Assembly (NCBI RefSeq): GCF_030065535.1
Contig: NZ_JASJND010000007.1
Location: 186,001-250,000 of the forward strand
From: Microbacterium dauci
GTDB taxonomy: Bacteria > Actinomycetota > Actinomycetes > Actinomycetales > Microbacteriaceae
Length of the DNA: 64,000 nucleotides
Direction: 5' to 3'
The first letter of the stretch is position 1. Every line of letters begins with the position of its first letter. Positions 17,423 through 25,966 of the stretch are shown here, in pieces. The notes beneath the pieces are model-generated. The model was given only the letters and a program-made list of their open reading frames with translations, was not told the DNA's origin and did not search any database. The translations under genes and the position numbers were made by a program.

Positions 17423-18955
17423 ATGGTCACCAGCACCGTCGAGCAGCTGAACCCCACCCGGGTGAAGCTCCACATCACGGTCACCCCCGAGGAGCTCAAG
17501 CCGAGCATCGCCCACGCGTACGAGCACATCGCGCAGGACGTCCAGATCCCCGGCTTCCGTAAGGGCAAGGTCCCCGCCCCCATCATCGACCAGCGCATCG
17601 GTCGTGAGGCCGTGCTGGAGCACGCCGTCAGCGAAGGCCTCGACGTCTTCTACCGCGAGGCCGTCACCGCGAACGAGGTCCGCATCGTCGGCCGTCCGTC
17701 CGCCGAGGTCGTCGAGTGGCCGAGCAGCAAGGACTTCTCGGGCGACCTCAAGGTCGAGGTCGAGGTCGACGTGCGTCCCGAGTTCGAGCTGCCGTCGTAC
17801 GACGACATCACGATCGAGGTCGACGCTGTTGAGACCGACGAGGCTGCAGTGGATGTCGAGCTCGACAAGCTCCGCAGCCGTTTCGGCACCCTCGTGACCG
17901 TCGACCGTCCGGCGAAGGCCGGCGACTTCGTCGAGCTCGACCTGGTCGCCACGATCGACGGCGCCGAGATCGACCGCGCCGAGGGCGTGTCGTACGAGGT
18001 CGGCTCGGGCGAGCTGCTCGAGGGCATCGACGAGGCGATCGACTCGCTCACCGCCGGTGAGGACACCACGTTCCGCTCGAAGCTCGTCGGTGGCGACCAC
18101 GCCGGCGAAGAGGCCGAGGTCTCGGTGTCGGTCAAGGCCGTCAAGGAGCGCGAGCTCCCCGAGGCAGATGACGACTTCGCGCAGGTCGCGAGCGAGTTCG
18201 ACACCCTCGCCGAGCTCCGCGAGAGCCTCGTCGAGCGGGTCTCGCAGCAGTCGGTGTTCACGCAGGGCTCCGCCGCGCGCGACAAGCTCATCGAGGCGCT
18301 CATCGAGCGCTCCGACATCCCGGTCCCGGCGAAGCTCGTCGAGGACGAGGTGCACGCGCACCTCGAGGGCGAAGGCCGCCTCGAGGATGACGTCCACCGC
18401 GCCGAGGTCACCGAGGCGAGCGAGAAGCAGTTCCGCACGCAGATGGTGCTCGACAAGGTCGCCGAGAAGCACGAGGTGCAGGTCTCGCAGGACGAGCTCA
18501 CCCAGTACCTCATCCAGTCGTCGCAGCAGTACGGCATGTCGCCGCAGGACTTCGTCGACGCGCTTCAGGAGGGCAACCAGCTGCCGCTCATGGTCGGCGA
18601 GGTCGCGCGCAACAAGGCTGTCGCCGTCGCGCTCGGCAAGGTCAAGGTCGTCGACACGAACGGCAAGCCCGTCGACCTGACCGGCTTCGTCGCCGAGGAG
18701 GAGGAGTCGGCCGAGGCCGAGGCCCCCGCCGAGGAGGCGCCCGCCGAGAAGGCTCCTGCGAAGAAGGCTCCCGCGAAGAAGGCTCCTGCGAAGAAGCCGG
18801 CTGCGAAGGCTGACGACGCCGAGGCCCCCGCCGAGAAGGCTCCTGCCAAGAAGGCCCCCGCGAAGAAGCCGGCTGCGAAGGCCGACGACGCCGAGGCTCC
18901 GGCCAAGAAGGCCCCCGCGAAGCGCGCCCCCAAGAAGGCCGCTGACAGCGAGTAA
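17423..18955 (+). CDS. tig: Trigger factor (ribosome-bound chaperone) with Lys/Ala/Pro-rich tail
   Basis: A 510-residue ribosome-associated folding chaperone and prolyl isomerase. Seen: the ribosome-binding signature GFRKGKVP in the N domain (about 44-51), an FKBP-like PPIase domain (about 160-245) and the helical SurA-like C domain. After about residue 423 an unusual tail begins: an acidic stretch followed by repeated AKKAPAKK and [14 protein letters not shown] units to the end, about 85 residues longer than a standard trigger factor. AAGGAG lies ten bases ahead of ATG. Confidence 0.97.
   Translation: MVTSTVEQLNPTRVKLHITVTPEELKPSIAHAYEHIAQDVQIPGFRKGKVPAPIIDQRIGREAVLEHAVSEGLDVFYREAVTANEVRIVGRPSAEVVEWPSSKDFSGDLKVEVEVDVRPEFELPSYDDITIEVDAVETDEAAVDVELDKLRSRFGTLVTVDRPAKAGDFVELDLVATIDGAEIDRAEGVSYEVGSGELLEGIDEAIDSLTAGEDTTFRSKLVGGDHAGEEAEVSVSVKAVKERELPEADDDFAQVASEFDTLAELRESLVERVSQQSVFTQGSAARDKLIEALIERSDIPVPAKLVEDEVHAHLEGEGRLEDDVHRAEVTEASEKQFRTQMVLDKVAEKHEVQVSQDELTQYLIQSSQQYGMSPQDFVDALQEGNQLPLMVGEVARNKAVAVALGKVKVVDTNGKPVDLTGFVAEEEESAEAEAPAEEAPAEKAPAKKAPAKKAPAKKPAAKADDAEAPAEKAPAKKAPAKKPAAKADDAEAPAKKAPAKRAPKKAADSE
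18715..18950 (+). repeat. In-frame repeats encoding the trigger factor tail
   Basis: The coding DNA repeats GCGAAGAAG-type and GACGACGCCGAGGC units. The block encoding [14 protein letters not shown] occurs twice, almost identical (near 18790-18832 and 18862-18901), among shorter AKKAP units. Such repeats can expand or shrink by slippage. Confidence 0.85.
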
Positions 18956-18965
18956 TCCGCATCGA

Positions 18966-19004
18966 CCGAAGGCGGTGGGAGTCGACAGACCCCACCGCCT
19001 TCGG
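18966..19004 (+). terminator. Strong hairpin after tig
   Basis: A perfect 14-bp stem: CCGAAGGCGGTGGG (18966-18979) pairs with CCCACCGCCTTCGG (18991-19004), loop 11 bases, directly after the tig stop. There is no long T tract. Confidence 0.75.
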
Positions 19005-19125
19005 CGTTCCTCCGGTCGATTCCGGCACGGGATGCCGCCGCCGGTATGCCCACGGCGAACACGGGCGAGACGCCGTTTTCGCGCCGCTAGATTCGAAGCA
19101 CGAACACGAATCCAGGAGAACATCC

Positions 19126-19710
19126 ATGGCTGAACCCCTCATGGCGACCAGCGTCTTCGACCGGTTGCTGAAAGACCGCATCATCTGGCTCGGTTCGGAG
19201 GTGCGCGACGAGAACGCGAACGAGATCTGCGCCAAGATCCTCCTCCTCGCCGCAGAGGATTCCGAGAAGGACATCTACCTCTACATCAACTCGCCCGGCG
19301 GCTCGATCACGGCCGGCATGGCGATCTACGACACGATGCAGTTCGTGCCGAACGACATCGTCACGGTCGGCATCGGCATGGCGGCATCCATGGGTCAGCT
19401 CCTGCTGACCAGCGGCACCAAGGGCAAGCGGTACATCACGCCGAACGCGCGCGTCCTGCTGCACCAGCCGCACGGCGGCTTCGGCGGCACCGCCAGCGAC
19501 ATCCAGACGCAGGCGCAGCTGATCCTCGACATGAAGAAGCGTCTCGCCGAGATCACCGCATCGCAGACCGGCAAGCCCGTAGAGCAGATCAACGCCGACG
19601 GTGACCGTGACCGTTGGTTCACGGCCGAGGAAGCGCTCGAGTACGGCTTCGTCGACCACATCCGCGAGCACGCTGCCGACGTCGCCGGTGGCGGCGGCAC
19701 CGAGAATTGA
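19126..19710 (+). CDS. clpP1: ATP-dependent Clp protease proteolytic subunit ClpP1
   Basis: A 194-residue serine peptidase subunit. The catalytic Ser88 is in GMAASMGQ, His113 in LLHQPHGG, and an Asp lies near residue 160 (DGDRDRWFT region). Actinobacterial ClpP1 and ClpP2 form a mixed double-ring protease fed by ClpX or ClpC. AGGAG lies upstream of ATG. A -10 TAGATT (19088-19093) follows a segment with GCGAAC half-sites that could be a ClgR target, but I do not see a full palindrome. Confidence 0.96.
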   Translation: MAEPLMATSVFDRLLKDRIIWLGSEVRDENANEICAKILLLAAEDSEKDIYLYINSPGGSITAGMAIYDTMQFVPNDIVTVGIGMAASMGQLLLTSGTKGKRYITPNARVLLHQPHGGFGGTASDIQTQAQLILDMKKRLAEITASQTGKPVEQINADGDRDRWFTAEEALEYGFVDHIREHAADVAGGGGTEN

Positions 19711-19727
19711 GCGAAGGAACAGCACAG

Positions 19728-20396
19728 ATGAACACCCCGACGTTCGGTCGCCCGCAGCAGGGCATCGCGATGCCGTCCAGCCGTTACATCCTCCCGCAGT
19801 TCGAGGAGCGCACGGCATACGGCTACAAGCGCCAGGACCCGTACAACAAGCTGTTCGAAGACCGCGTGATCTTCCTCGGCGTCCAGGTCGACGACGCGTC
19901 GGCCGACGACGTCATGGCGCAGCTGCTGGTGTTGGAGTCGATGGACCCCGACCGCGACATCATCATGTACATCAACTCGCCCGGTGGCTCGTTCACGGCC
20001 ATGACGGCGATCTACGACACGATGCAGTACATCTCACCTCAGGTCTCGACGGTCGTCCTCGGCCAGGCGGCTTCGGCGGCATCGGTCCTGCTGGCGGCCG
20101 GCGCCACCGGCAAGCGCCTCGCGCTGCCGAACGCCCGCATCCTCATGCACCAGCCCGCCGTCGGCGAGGCCGGGCACGGGCAGGCATCGGACATCGAGAT
20201 CCAGGCGGCGGAGATCCTCCGCATGCGCACGTGGCTCGAGGACACGATGGCCAAGCACACCAACCGCGACGCGGAGCAGGTGCACAAGGACATCGACCGC
20301 GACAAGATCCTCTCGGCGCAGGAAGCGCTCGAGTACGGGATCGTCGACCAGGTGCTGACCTCGCGCAAGCGCCTGCCGGCAGCGATCACGTCCTGA
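19728..20396 (+). CDS. clpP2: ATP-dependent Clp protease proteolytic subunit ClpP2
   Basis: A 222-residue second ClpP subunit. Catalytic Ser116 is in GQAASAAS and His141 in LMHQPAVG. The N-terminal 30 residues are an extension that is often processed. GAAGGA precedes ATG by nine bases, and only 17 bases separate it from clpP1, so they form an operon. The active-site loop differs from ClpP1 (ASAAS against ASMGQ), which fits the two-subunit actinobacterial system. Confidence 0.96.
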   Translation: MNTPTFGRPQQGIAMPSSRYILPQFEERTAYGYKRQDPYNKLFEDRVIFLGVQVDDASADDVMAQLLVLESMDPDRDIIMYINSPGGSFTAMTAIYDTMQYISPQVSTVVLGQAASAASVLLAAGATGKRLALPNARILMHQPAVGEAGHGQASDIEIQAAEILRMRTWLEDTMAKHTNRDAEQVHKDIDRDKILSAQEALEYGIVDQVLTSRKRLPAAITS

Positions 20397-20405
20397 CCGA
20401 CAGTT

Positions 20406-20435
20406 GATGCCCCGTCGAGACCTCGGCGGGGCATC
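20406..20435 (+). terminator. Hairpin between clpP2 and clpX
   Basis: GATGCCCCG (20406-20414) pairs with CGGGGCATC (20427-20435), loop 12 bases. It follows the clpP2 stop by nine bases and may end or dampen the clpP1P2 message before clpX. Confidence 0.6.
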
Positions 20436-20536
20436 AGCGTCTTCGGTTCCCGTCCACACCCGCGTCGCAATCCACCCAGTGTCCGGATCTGCGATTAGGC
20501 TCATCACCAGCACCAGGAATCCTGAGGGGGAGCGAT

Positions 20537-21805
20537 ATGGCACGCATCGGTGAAAGCGCCGACCTGTTCAAGTGCTCCTTCTGCGGCAAGAGCCAGAAGC
20601 AGGTCCAGCAACTGATCGCCGGTCCCGGCGTCTACATCTGCGACGAGTGCGTCGAGCTCTGCAACGAGATCATCGAAGAGCGCATGGCGGAGTCGGGTGA
20701 CGGCGAGGTCAGCGACTTCGACCTCCCCAAGCCGCGCGAGATCTTCAGCTTCCTCGAGGAGTACGTCGTCGGGCAGGACCCGGCCAAGCGCGCTCTCGCC
20801 GTCGCGGTCTACAACCACTACAAGCGCGTGCGTGCACGCAGCACGATCCAGTCGGCCGAGCAGCGTGCCGACGAGGTCGAGATCGCGAAGAGCAACATCC
20901 TGCTCCTCGGTCCGACCGGTTGCGGCAAGACCTATCTCGCCCAGACGCTTGCGAAGCGCTTGAACGTACCGTTCGCCGTCGCGGATGCCACTGCCCTCAC
21001 CGAAGCCGGCTATGTCGGCGAGGACGTGGAGAACATCCTCCTGAAGCTGCTCCAGGCGGCCGACTTCGACGTCAAGCGCGCCGAGACGGGCATCATCTAC
21101 ATCGACGAGGTCGACAAGATCGCCCGCAAGGCCGAGAACCCTTCGATCACCCGTGATGTCTCCGGCGAGGGCGTTCAGCAGGCGCTGCTGAAGATCCTCG
21201 AGGGGACGGTGGCATCCGTTCCGCCCCAGGGTGGACGCAAGCACCCGCACCAGGAGTTCATCCAGATCGACACCACGAACGTGCTGTTCATCGTCGCCGG
21301 TGCGTTCGCAGGGCTCGAGGACATCATCTCGTCGCGTGTCGGCAAGCACGGCGTCGGCTTCGGCGCACCGCTGCAGGACAAGGAGCAGGAGCAGGACGTC
21401 TTCCGCGACGTGCTGCCCGAAGACCTCCATAAGTTCGGCCTCATCCCCGAGTTCATCGGCCGTCTCCCCGTCGTCACCACGGTGTCGCCGCTCGACCAGA
21501 CCGCGCTCATCGAGATCCTCACCGGACCGAAGAACGCCTTCGTGAAGCAGTACCAGCGGATGTTCCAGCTCGACGGCGTCGAGTTGGAGTTCGAGGACGA
21601 GGCGCTCCGCGCTGTCGCCGACCTCGCCGTCGCCCGCAAGACCGGTGCTCGTGGGCTTCGCGCGATCCTCGAGGATGTGCTCGGCCCGATCATGTTCGAG
21701 ATCCCCTCGGCCGAAGACGTCGACAAGGTGATCGTCACGCGCGCCTCGGTCACCGATGGTGCGCCGCCCACGCTGGTACTCCGCCAGAAACGCAAGAGCG
21801 CCTGA
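20537..21805 (+). CDS. clpX: Clp protease ATP-binding subunit ClpX
   Basis: A 422-residue AAA+ unfoldase. The N-terminal zinc-binding domain has Cys13, Cys16, Cys35 and Cys38; Walker A is GPTGCGKT (125-132); Walker B is IIYIDEVDK; a pore-loop and sensor arrangement follow and the C-terminal small AAA domain is complete. A purine-rich GAGGGGGAG precedes ATG. It feeds substrates into ClpP1P2. The gene is tail-to-tail with the GyrI-like gene. Confidence 0.97.
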   Translation: MARIGESADLFKCSFCGKSQKQVQQLIAGPGVYICDECVELCNEIIEERMAESGDGEVSDFDLPKPREIFSFLEEYVVGQDPAKRALAVAVYNHYKRVRARSTIQSAEQRADEVEIAKSNILLLGPTGCGKTYLAQTLAKRLNVPFAVADATALTEAGYVGEDVENILLKLLQAADFDVKRAETGIIYIDEVDKIARKAENPSITRDVSGEGVQQALLKILEGTVASVPPQGGRKHPHQEFIQIDTTNVLFIVAGAFAGLEDIISSRVGKHGVGFGAPLQDKEQEQDVFRDVLPEDLHKFGLIPEFIGRLPVVTTVSPLDQTALIEILTGPKNAFVKQYQRMFQLDGVELEFEDEALRAVADLAVARKTGARGLRAILEDVLGPIMFEIPSAEDVDKVIVTRASVTDGAPPTLVLRQKRKSA

Positions 21806-21874
21806 CGCCCGACGGCCAGCGGGCGGACTGTACGCAGGCTCCGTGCGCTGTGATCAGGCTCAGCGTGTTGACCC

Positions 21875-22375
21875 TCAGCGCAGCGGCAGGATGAGGTCGG
21901 TGCGGAGGTCCGCGTCGGCTGTGCTCGATGGGTCGGCGACGTACGCCTCGATCCAGACGCCGCGGTGTTCGGTGTCGGTGCTCGCCATCAACGTTCCCCA
22001 GGTGTCACCGAGCCCGGCGTAGGAGCCGACGTGCGTGAGGATTGCGGCGTTCCCCGCCGGCAATGCCGAGGCGTGGATCGTCCCCGCCGTCGTGGGGATG
22101 TCGGCAGTCGGCGCGCTGAGCGCCGGAAACCCGACCTCGAGGTCGAACGTGCCCTGCGGGTCGCCGTGATAGACGGCGTAGGCCGGTCCGGTCGGGATCA
22201 CCCACCCGCTCTTCACCGCCTCCGCGAGTGCCGTGAAGCTCGTGTCGAAGATGTCACGAAGGTCCGCGAGCGTCTTCTTCTCGTGGCGGATGACGGTCAT
22301 CAGCGCTCCCTCGAGGAAGACGCTCGTCACCTCGCGGTACGGTGCGGATGCCAGTGGGGGGATCGAATCGGCCAT
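21875..22375 (-). CDS. GyrI-like small-molecule-binding domain protein
   Basis: A single-domain protein of 166 residues resembling the effector-binding domain of AraC/BmrR regulators (GyrI-like fold), but without any DNA-binding domain. Such proteins bind hydrophobic ligands, and some hydrolyse or sequester toxins; which applies here is unknown. ATG 22375 is preceded at six bases by CAGGAT, a near match to the -10 pattern. It is divergent from the dihydrofolate-reductase-like gene, and 69 bases separate the two starts. Confidence 0.72.
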   Translation of the reverse strand: MADSIPPLASAPYREVTSVFLEGALMTVIRHEKKTLADLRDIFDTSFTALAEAVKSGWVIPTGPAYAVYHGDPQGTFDLEVGFPALSAPTADIPTTAGTIHASALPAGNAAILTHVGSYAGLGDTWGTLMASTDTEHRGVWIEAYVADPSSTADADLRTDLILPLR

Positions 22376-22444
22376 GCCTCGATCCTGACAGGCACGCACC
22401 GCTTCGAACAGAGGATGTCGGATGCCGCGCGTACCGTGGCCGCC

Positions 22445-23020
22445 ATGACCCGCATCCTGTTCGACACCGCCACCACGATCAACGGCTTCATCGCAGACGA
22501 GCGGAACTCCCTCGCGTGGCTGTTCGCCGTCGAGAACGGCGAGAATCCTGATGAGGGCCTGTTCCCGTCGGGCGCCACCGTCCTCGTCGAAGGATCCACC
22601 ACCTACGAATGGGTCCTCGCCGAGAGCGACATCCTGGCGAATCCGGAGAAGTGGGCGGAGTTCTACGGTGACAAGCCGACGTTCGTCTTCACGACCCGCG
22701 ACCTGCCGGTCCCGACCGGGGCCGACGTCCGCTTCGTCTCGGGGGACGTGGCATCCGCTCTGCCCGCCATCCGCGAAGCGGCCGGCGACGGCGACATCTG
22801 GGTCGTCGGCGGCGGCGACCTCGCGGGGCAGTTCCTCGACATCGGCGCGCTCGACGAGATCGCCGTCTCGGTCGCGCCCGTCCTGCTGACCGGCGGCGCG
22901 CCGCTGTTGCCGCGCCGGATCGAGTCAGACCGGCTGCGGCTGGTCTCCGCCGAGGCCGTCGGACAGTTCGCCCGTCTCGTCTACGCGGTGGGCGGCGATC
23001 CCACGTCTGTCAGTCCGTGA
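22445..23020 (+). CDS. Dihydrofolate reductase-family protein (RibD C-terminal domain type)
   Basis: A 191-residue single-domain reductase with the fold of DHFR and the RibD C-terminus. Seen: the N-terminal FDTATTINGFIAD and the nucleotide-binding loop WVVGGGDLAGQFLD. Many of these proteins are encoded near regulators; the substrate is unknown. -10 TACCGT (22432-22437) lies seven bases before ATG. Its last 11 bases overlap the 3' end of the convergent M3 peptidase gene. Confidence 0.8.
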   Translation: MTRILFDTATTINGFIADERNSLAWLFAVENGENPDEGLFPSGATVLVEGSTTYEWVLAESDILANPEKWAEFYGDKPTFVFTTRDLPVPTGADVRFVSGDVASALPAIREAAGDGDIWVVGGGDLAGQFLDIGALDEIAVSVAPVLLTGGAPLLPRRIESDRLRLVSAEAVGQFARLVYAVGGDPTSVSP

Positions 23021-25067
23021 GGCCTCGGCGCTCGAGCAGCGGCTCGGTGCGCGCGTCCCGTCCACGGAAGTCGCGGTAGGCCTCGAGGGGATCCTTCGAG
23101 CCGCCCACCCCCAGCAGACGGTCGCGGAACCGCTGTCCGTTCGGTCGCGTCAGCCCGCCCTGCTCGCTGAACCATTCGACGGTGTCGGCGTCGAGCACCT
23201 CGCTCCAGATGTAGGAGTAATACCCGGCGCTGTAGCCGCCCGAGAAGACGTGGGCGAAATACGTCGACGAGTAGCGCGTCGGGACGACCGGGTTGTCGAG
23301 CCCAACATCTGCGAGCGCGGTGGCCTCGAACGAGGCGACGTCGATCTCGTCGGTCGCAGCATCCGCTCCAAGGGAGTGCCACGCCTGGTCGAGCCATGCC
23401 GCCGCGAGGTATTCGCTCGTCGCGAAGCCCTGATTGAACGCCTCGGACTCCTTGAGCTTCGCGACGACCTCCGCGGGCAGCGGCTCGCCGGTGTCGACGT
23501 GCCGCGCGTAGTTCTCGAGGATCTCGGGCCAGAAGATCCACATCTCGTTGACCTGGCTCGGGAACTCGACGAAATCGCGGAACACCGCGGTCCCGGCGAA
23601 GTGCGGATACGTCACCGTCGCGAACAGGCCGTGCAGCGCGTGCCCGAACTCGTGGAAGAGCGTCGTCACCTCATCCAGGGTCAGCAGCGTCGGAGCACCC
23701 GCCGCGGGCTTGGGCACGTTGAGATTGTTGACGACGACGGGGGAGGAGCCACGAAGTCGCGACTGGCTGACGATCGAGTTCATCCAGGCGCCGCCGCGCT
23801 TCGAATCGCGCGTGTAGAGGTCGAGGATGAACAGGCCGAGCGCGGAGCCGTCCTCGTTGTGGACCTCGAACACCCGGGCGTCGGGGTGGTACGCGGGCAG
23901 GTCGGCCCGCTCGGTGAAGGTGATGCCGTACAGCGCGGTCGCAGCGCGGAACACGCCGTCGGTGAGCACGCGCTCAGCCTCGAACCACGGGCGGAGTGCG
24001 GTGCGATCGAGGTCGTATCGGGCGGCGCGGACCTTCTCGGTGTAGAACGCCCAGTCGTGCGCTTCGAGGGTGAACGGCTCCGGTTCAGCATCGATGAGTT
24101 CCTGCAGGGCGGCCTGTTCGCGCGCTGCGTTGCGCGCAGCCGGGACCGCGAGCCGGCGGAGCAGCTCATGGACGGCCTCGGGGGATCCCGCCGTTTGGTC
24201 GGCCGTCACGTACGCCGCGTGGGAGTCGAACCCGAGAATGCCGGCGCGCTCGGCGCGCAGCCGCACGATCTCCGTGAGCACTTCACGGTTGTCGTTCTCG
24301 TTCCCACGGATGCCGCGTGAACGCGACGCCTCCAGCAGGCGGCGGCGGCTCTCGCGCGAGGTGAGCGTCGACAGGTACGGGTGCCCGGTGAAGAGGGTCA
24401 GTGTGATGACGTACGAGCCCTCGAGCCCGCGGTCGGCGGCGTTCTGCGCGGCTGCGGAGAGCTCGCCCGGGGTCAGCCCGTCGAGGTCGGCAGCCTCGTC
24501 GAAGACGACCGCGAGGTCGTTCGTGTCGGCGAGGAGGTGCTTCTCGAACGAGGTGGTGAGGACCGACAGGCGCTGGTTCAGCTCGGTGAGGACGGTCTTC
24601 TCGGCGGTGTCCAGGCCTGCGCCGGCGCTCGTCATCTCGCGGAAGTGCCGTTCGACGAGGTAGCGCTGCTCGGAGTCGAGCGTGAGGTCGTCGAGCTGGC
24701 TGTGCACGGCCGCGACGCGCGCATAGAGTGCCGCGTCGAGCTGGATCGCATCCTGGTGCGCCGACATGAGCGGTGCGAGCGTCTCGTCGATCTCCTGGAT
24801 CGCGGCCGTCGCGTCGGCGGAGGAGACCGTGTAGAACGTGCGGGCCACGTGACCGAGCAGTGCGCCCGCGGTCTCGAGGGGAATGAACGTGTTCTCGAAG
24901 GTGGGAGCCGCATCCTGGGCCGTGATCGCGGCGATCTCGGCGCGGTGCGTGGCGAAGGCCTGCTCGAATGCCGGGAGATAGTGCTCGGGGCGGATCGGCC
25001 GATAATCGGGCAGTCCGTAGGGGAGCGTCGGTGCGGACAGGAGCGGGTTGGAAGCGGCATCCGTCAT
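23010..25067 (-). CDS. M3-family oligopeptidase (peptidyl-dipeptidase Dcp/OpdA-like)
   Basis: A 685-residue cytoplasmic zinc metallopeptidase. The zinc motif HEFGH is in TLFHEFGHALHGLF, with the third ligand Glu downstream near FPSQVNE. The C-terminal SAGYYSYIWSEVLDAD is typical of the family. It breaks down short peptides. -10 TACGCT (25074-25079) lies exactly six bases before ATG, so the mRNA is probably leaderless. No signal peptide is seen. Confidence 0.94.
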   Translation of the reverse strand: MTDAASNPLLSAPTLPYGLPDYRPIRPEHYLPAFEQAFATHRAEIAAITAQDAAPTFENTFIPLETAGALLGHVARTFYTVSSADATAAIQEIDETLAPLMSAHQDAIQLDAALYARVAAVHSQLDDLTLDSEQRYLVERHFREMTSAGAGLDTAEKTVLTELNQRLSVLTTSFEKHLLADTNDLAVVFDEAADLDGLTPGELSAAAQNAADRGLEGSYVITLTLFTGHPYLSTLTSRESRRRLLEASRSRGIRGNENDNREVLTEIVRLRAERAGILGFDSHAAYVTADQTAGSPEAVHELLRRLAVPAARNAAREQAALQELIDAEPEPFTLEAHDWAFYTEKVRAARYDLDRTALRPWFEAERVLTDGVFRAATALYGITFTERADLPAYHPDARVFEVHNEDGSALGLFILDLYTRDSKRGGAWMNSIVSQSRLRGSSPVVVNNLNVPKPAAGAPTLLTLDEVTTLFHEFGHALHGLFATVTYPHFAGTAVFRDFVEFPSQVNEMWIFWPEILENYARHVDTGEPLPAEVVAKLKESEAFNQGFATSEYLAAAWLDQAWHSLGADAATDEIDVASFEATALADVGLDNPVVPTRYSSTYFAHVFSGGYSAGYYSYIWSEVLDADTVEWFSEQGGLTRPNGQRFRDRLLGVGGSKDPLEAYRDFRGRDARTEPLLERRGLTD

Positions 25068-25102
25068 GTCTCCAGCGTACGGGCGCGCGATGGTCTCGAG
25101 CG

Positions 25103-25162
25103 TGCAAACGATCTATTGCAAAGAAATGCTTGCAAAGAAGGAGATGCAAAGATACCTTTGCA
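25103..25162 (+). promoter_or_regulatory. Promoter and four-repeat operator of the ArsR-like/MFS cassette
   Basis: TGCAAA occurs four times on the + strand starting at 25103, 25117, 25131 and 25145, always exactly 14 bp apart. The last copy forms a perfect inverted repeat with 25156-25162 (TGCAAAG-ATAC-CTTTGCA). The repeats overlap a promoter: -35 TTGCAA (25130-25135), 17-bp spacer, -10 TACCTT (25153-25158), then six bases to ATG. It is likely the binding site of the regulator encoded just downstream. Confidence 0.75.
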
Positions 25163-25164
25163 CT

Positions 25165-25764
25165 ATGACCGAACCGAAGAAGCCCGCAGAGCGCGTCGAC
25201 CGGCTTCTCGACGCGGGCGCACTGCGTGCCCTCGCGCACCCGCTCCGCGTCGAGATCTACGACATCCTGTCGCAGTACGGGCCCCAGACCGCGAGCTCGC
25301 TCGCGGCGCGCACGGGGGAGTCGAGCGGTTCGACCAGCTACCACCTTCGAGCGCTCGCGAAGCACGACCTCATCCGCGAGGTCGAGGGGCGGGGATCTGC
25401 TCGGGAACGCTGGTGGGAGCGTGAGCCCGGCTCGGTCTCGTTCTACAACCCCGAGGCGATGAAGAGCCCCGCGGGTCTTGCGGCGACGCAGGTCATCATG
25501 ACCGAGTTCCTGAACCGCAGGCACCAGCAGCTACTCACCTTCGTGACCACCAGCATGCGCGCCGCCGACGAGCTGAACGATGACACCACCCTCATCTCGA
25601 CGGCCAACCTCCGCCTCACGCCCGCGCAGGCGAAGGAACTGAACGAGCGCTTCTCGGCGCTCATCGACGAGACGACCGACCGCTACCGCGGGCAAGACGA
25701 GGAGGGCACATTGCCCTTCACGGCTCGAGTCGACGTCTTCGCACTTCCCGAGGAAGGCAACTGA
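25165..25764 (+). CDS. ArsR-like winged helix-turn-helix transcriptional regulator
   Basis: A 199-residue regulator. The winged HTH covers about residues 15-90 (LRALAHPLRVEIYDILSQ, then SSGSTSYHLRALAKHDLI, then the wing). No metal-binding CxC is visible, and the C-terminal 100 residues may be a dimerisation or ligand domain. I chose the ATG at 25165 because it follows the -10 TACCTT by six bases; longer upstream frames would read through the operator. It probably represses its own promoter and the linked exporter. A small open frame and an MFS gene follow without a gap. Confidence 0.88.
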   Translation: MTEPKKPAERVDRLLDAGALRALAHPLRVEIYDILSQYGPQTASSLAARTGESSGSTSYHLRALAKHDLIREVEGRGSARERWWEREPGSVSFYNPEAMKSPAGLAATQVIMTEFLNRRHQQLLTFVTTSMRAADELNDDTTLISTANLRLTPAQAKELNERFSALIDETTDRYRGQDEEGTLPFTARVDVFALPEEGN

Positions 25765-25765
25765 C

Positions 25766-25966
25766 TTGACCACCATCAGCATCCCCGCATCGTCCACCAT
25801 CCTCGATGAGCTTCTGCTCGCAGGCACGCGCGCAATCGAGCGCGCGGTCACGCGGCGGATCGCGCGCCGGGCGGCGACCGCTGCTCGCCGCCGCGTGCAC
25901 CTGGCTGCAGACGAACGGGCACGCGACATCGCAGCCCTCATGCACACGGGCACTCTGCCGCGATGA
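25766..25966 (+). CDS. Small Arg/Ala-rich protein between regulator and exporter
   Basis: A possible 66-residue protein starting at TTG 25766, one base after the regulator stop, with AGGAAGG nine bases upstream. Its TGA overlaps the ATG of the MFS gene (ATGA). The sequence is rich in Ala and Arg ([17 protein letters not shown]) and predicted to be one or two amphipathic helices. I recognise no family. The coupling to both neighbours supports real translation; it may exist mainly to couple ribosomes into the exporter gene. Confidence 0.55.
   Translation: MTTISIPASSTILDELLLAGTRAIERAVTRRIARRAATAARRRVHLAADERARDIAALMHTGTLPR

Noticed and set aside
18715..18950. CRISPR-like or minisatellite array
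   Set aside because: The repeats are in frame inside tig, lack unique spacers of constant length and encode the protein tail.
19040..19093. Possible ClgR box before clpP1
   Set aside because: GCGAAC half-sites are present, and clpP genes of actinobacteria are ClgR targets, but I could not find a complete spaced palindrome.
17333..19123. Minus-strand open frame of about 596 codons opposite tig
   Set aside because: Antisense of trigger factor; its Leu/Gly repeats simply mirror the AKKAP repeats of the tig tail.
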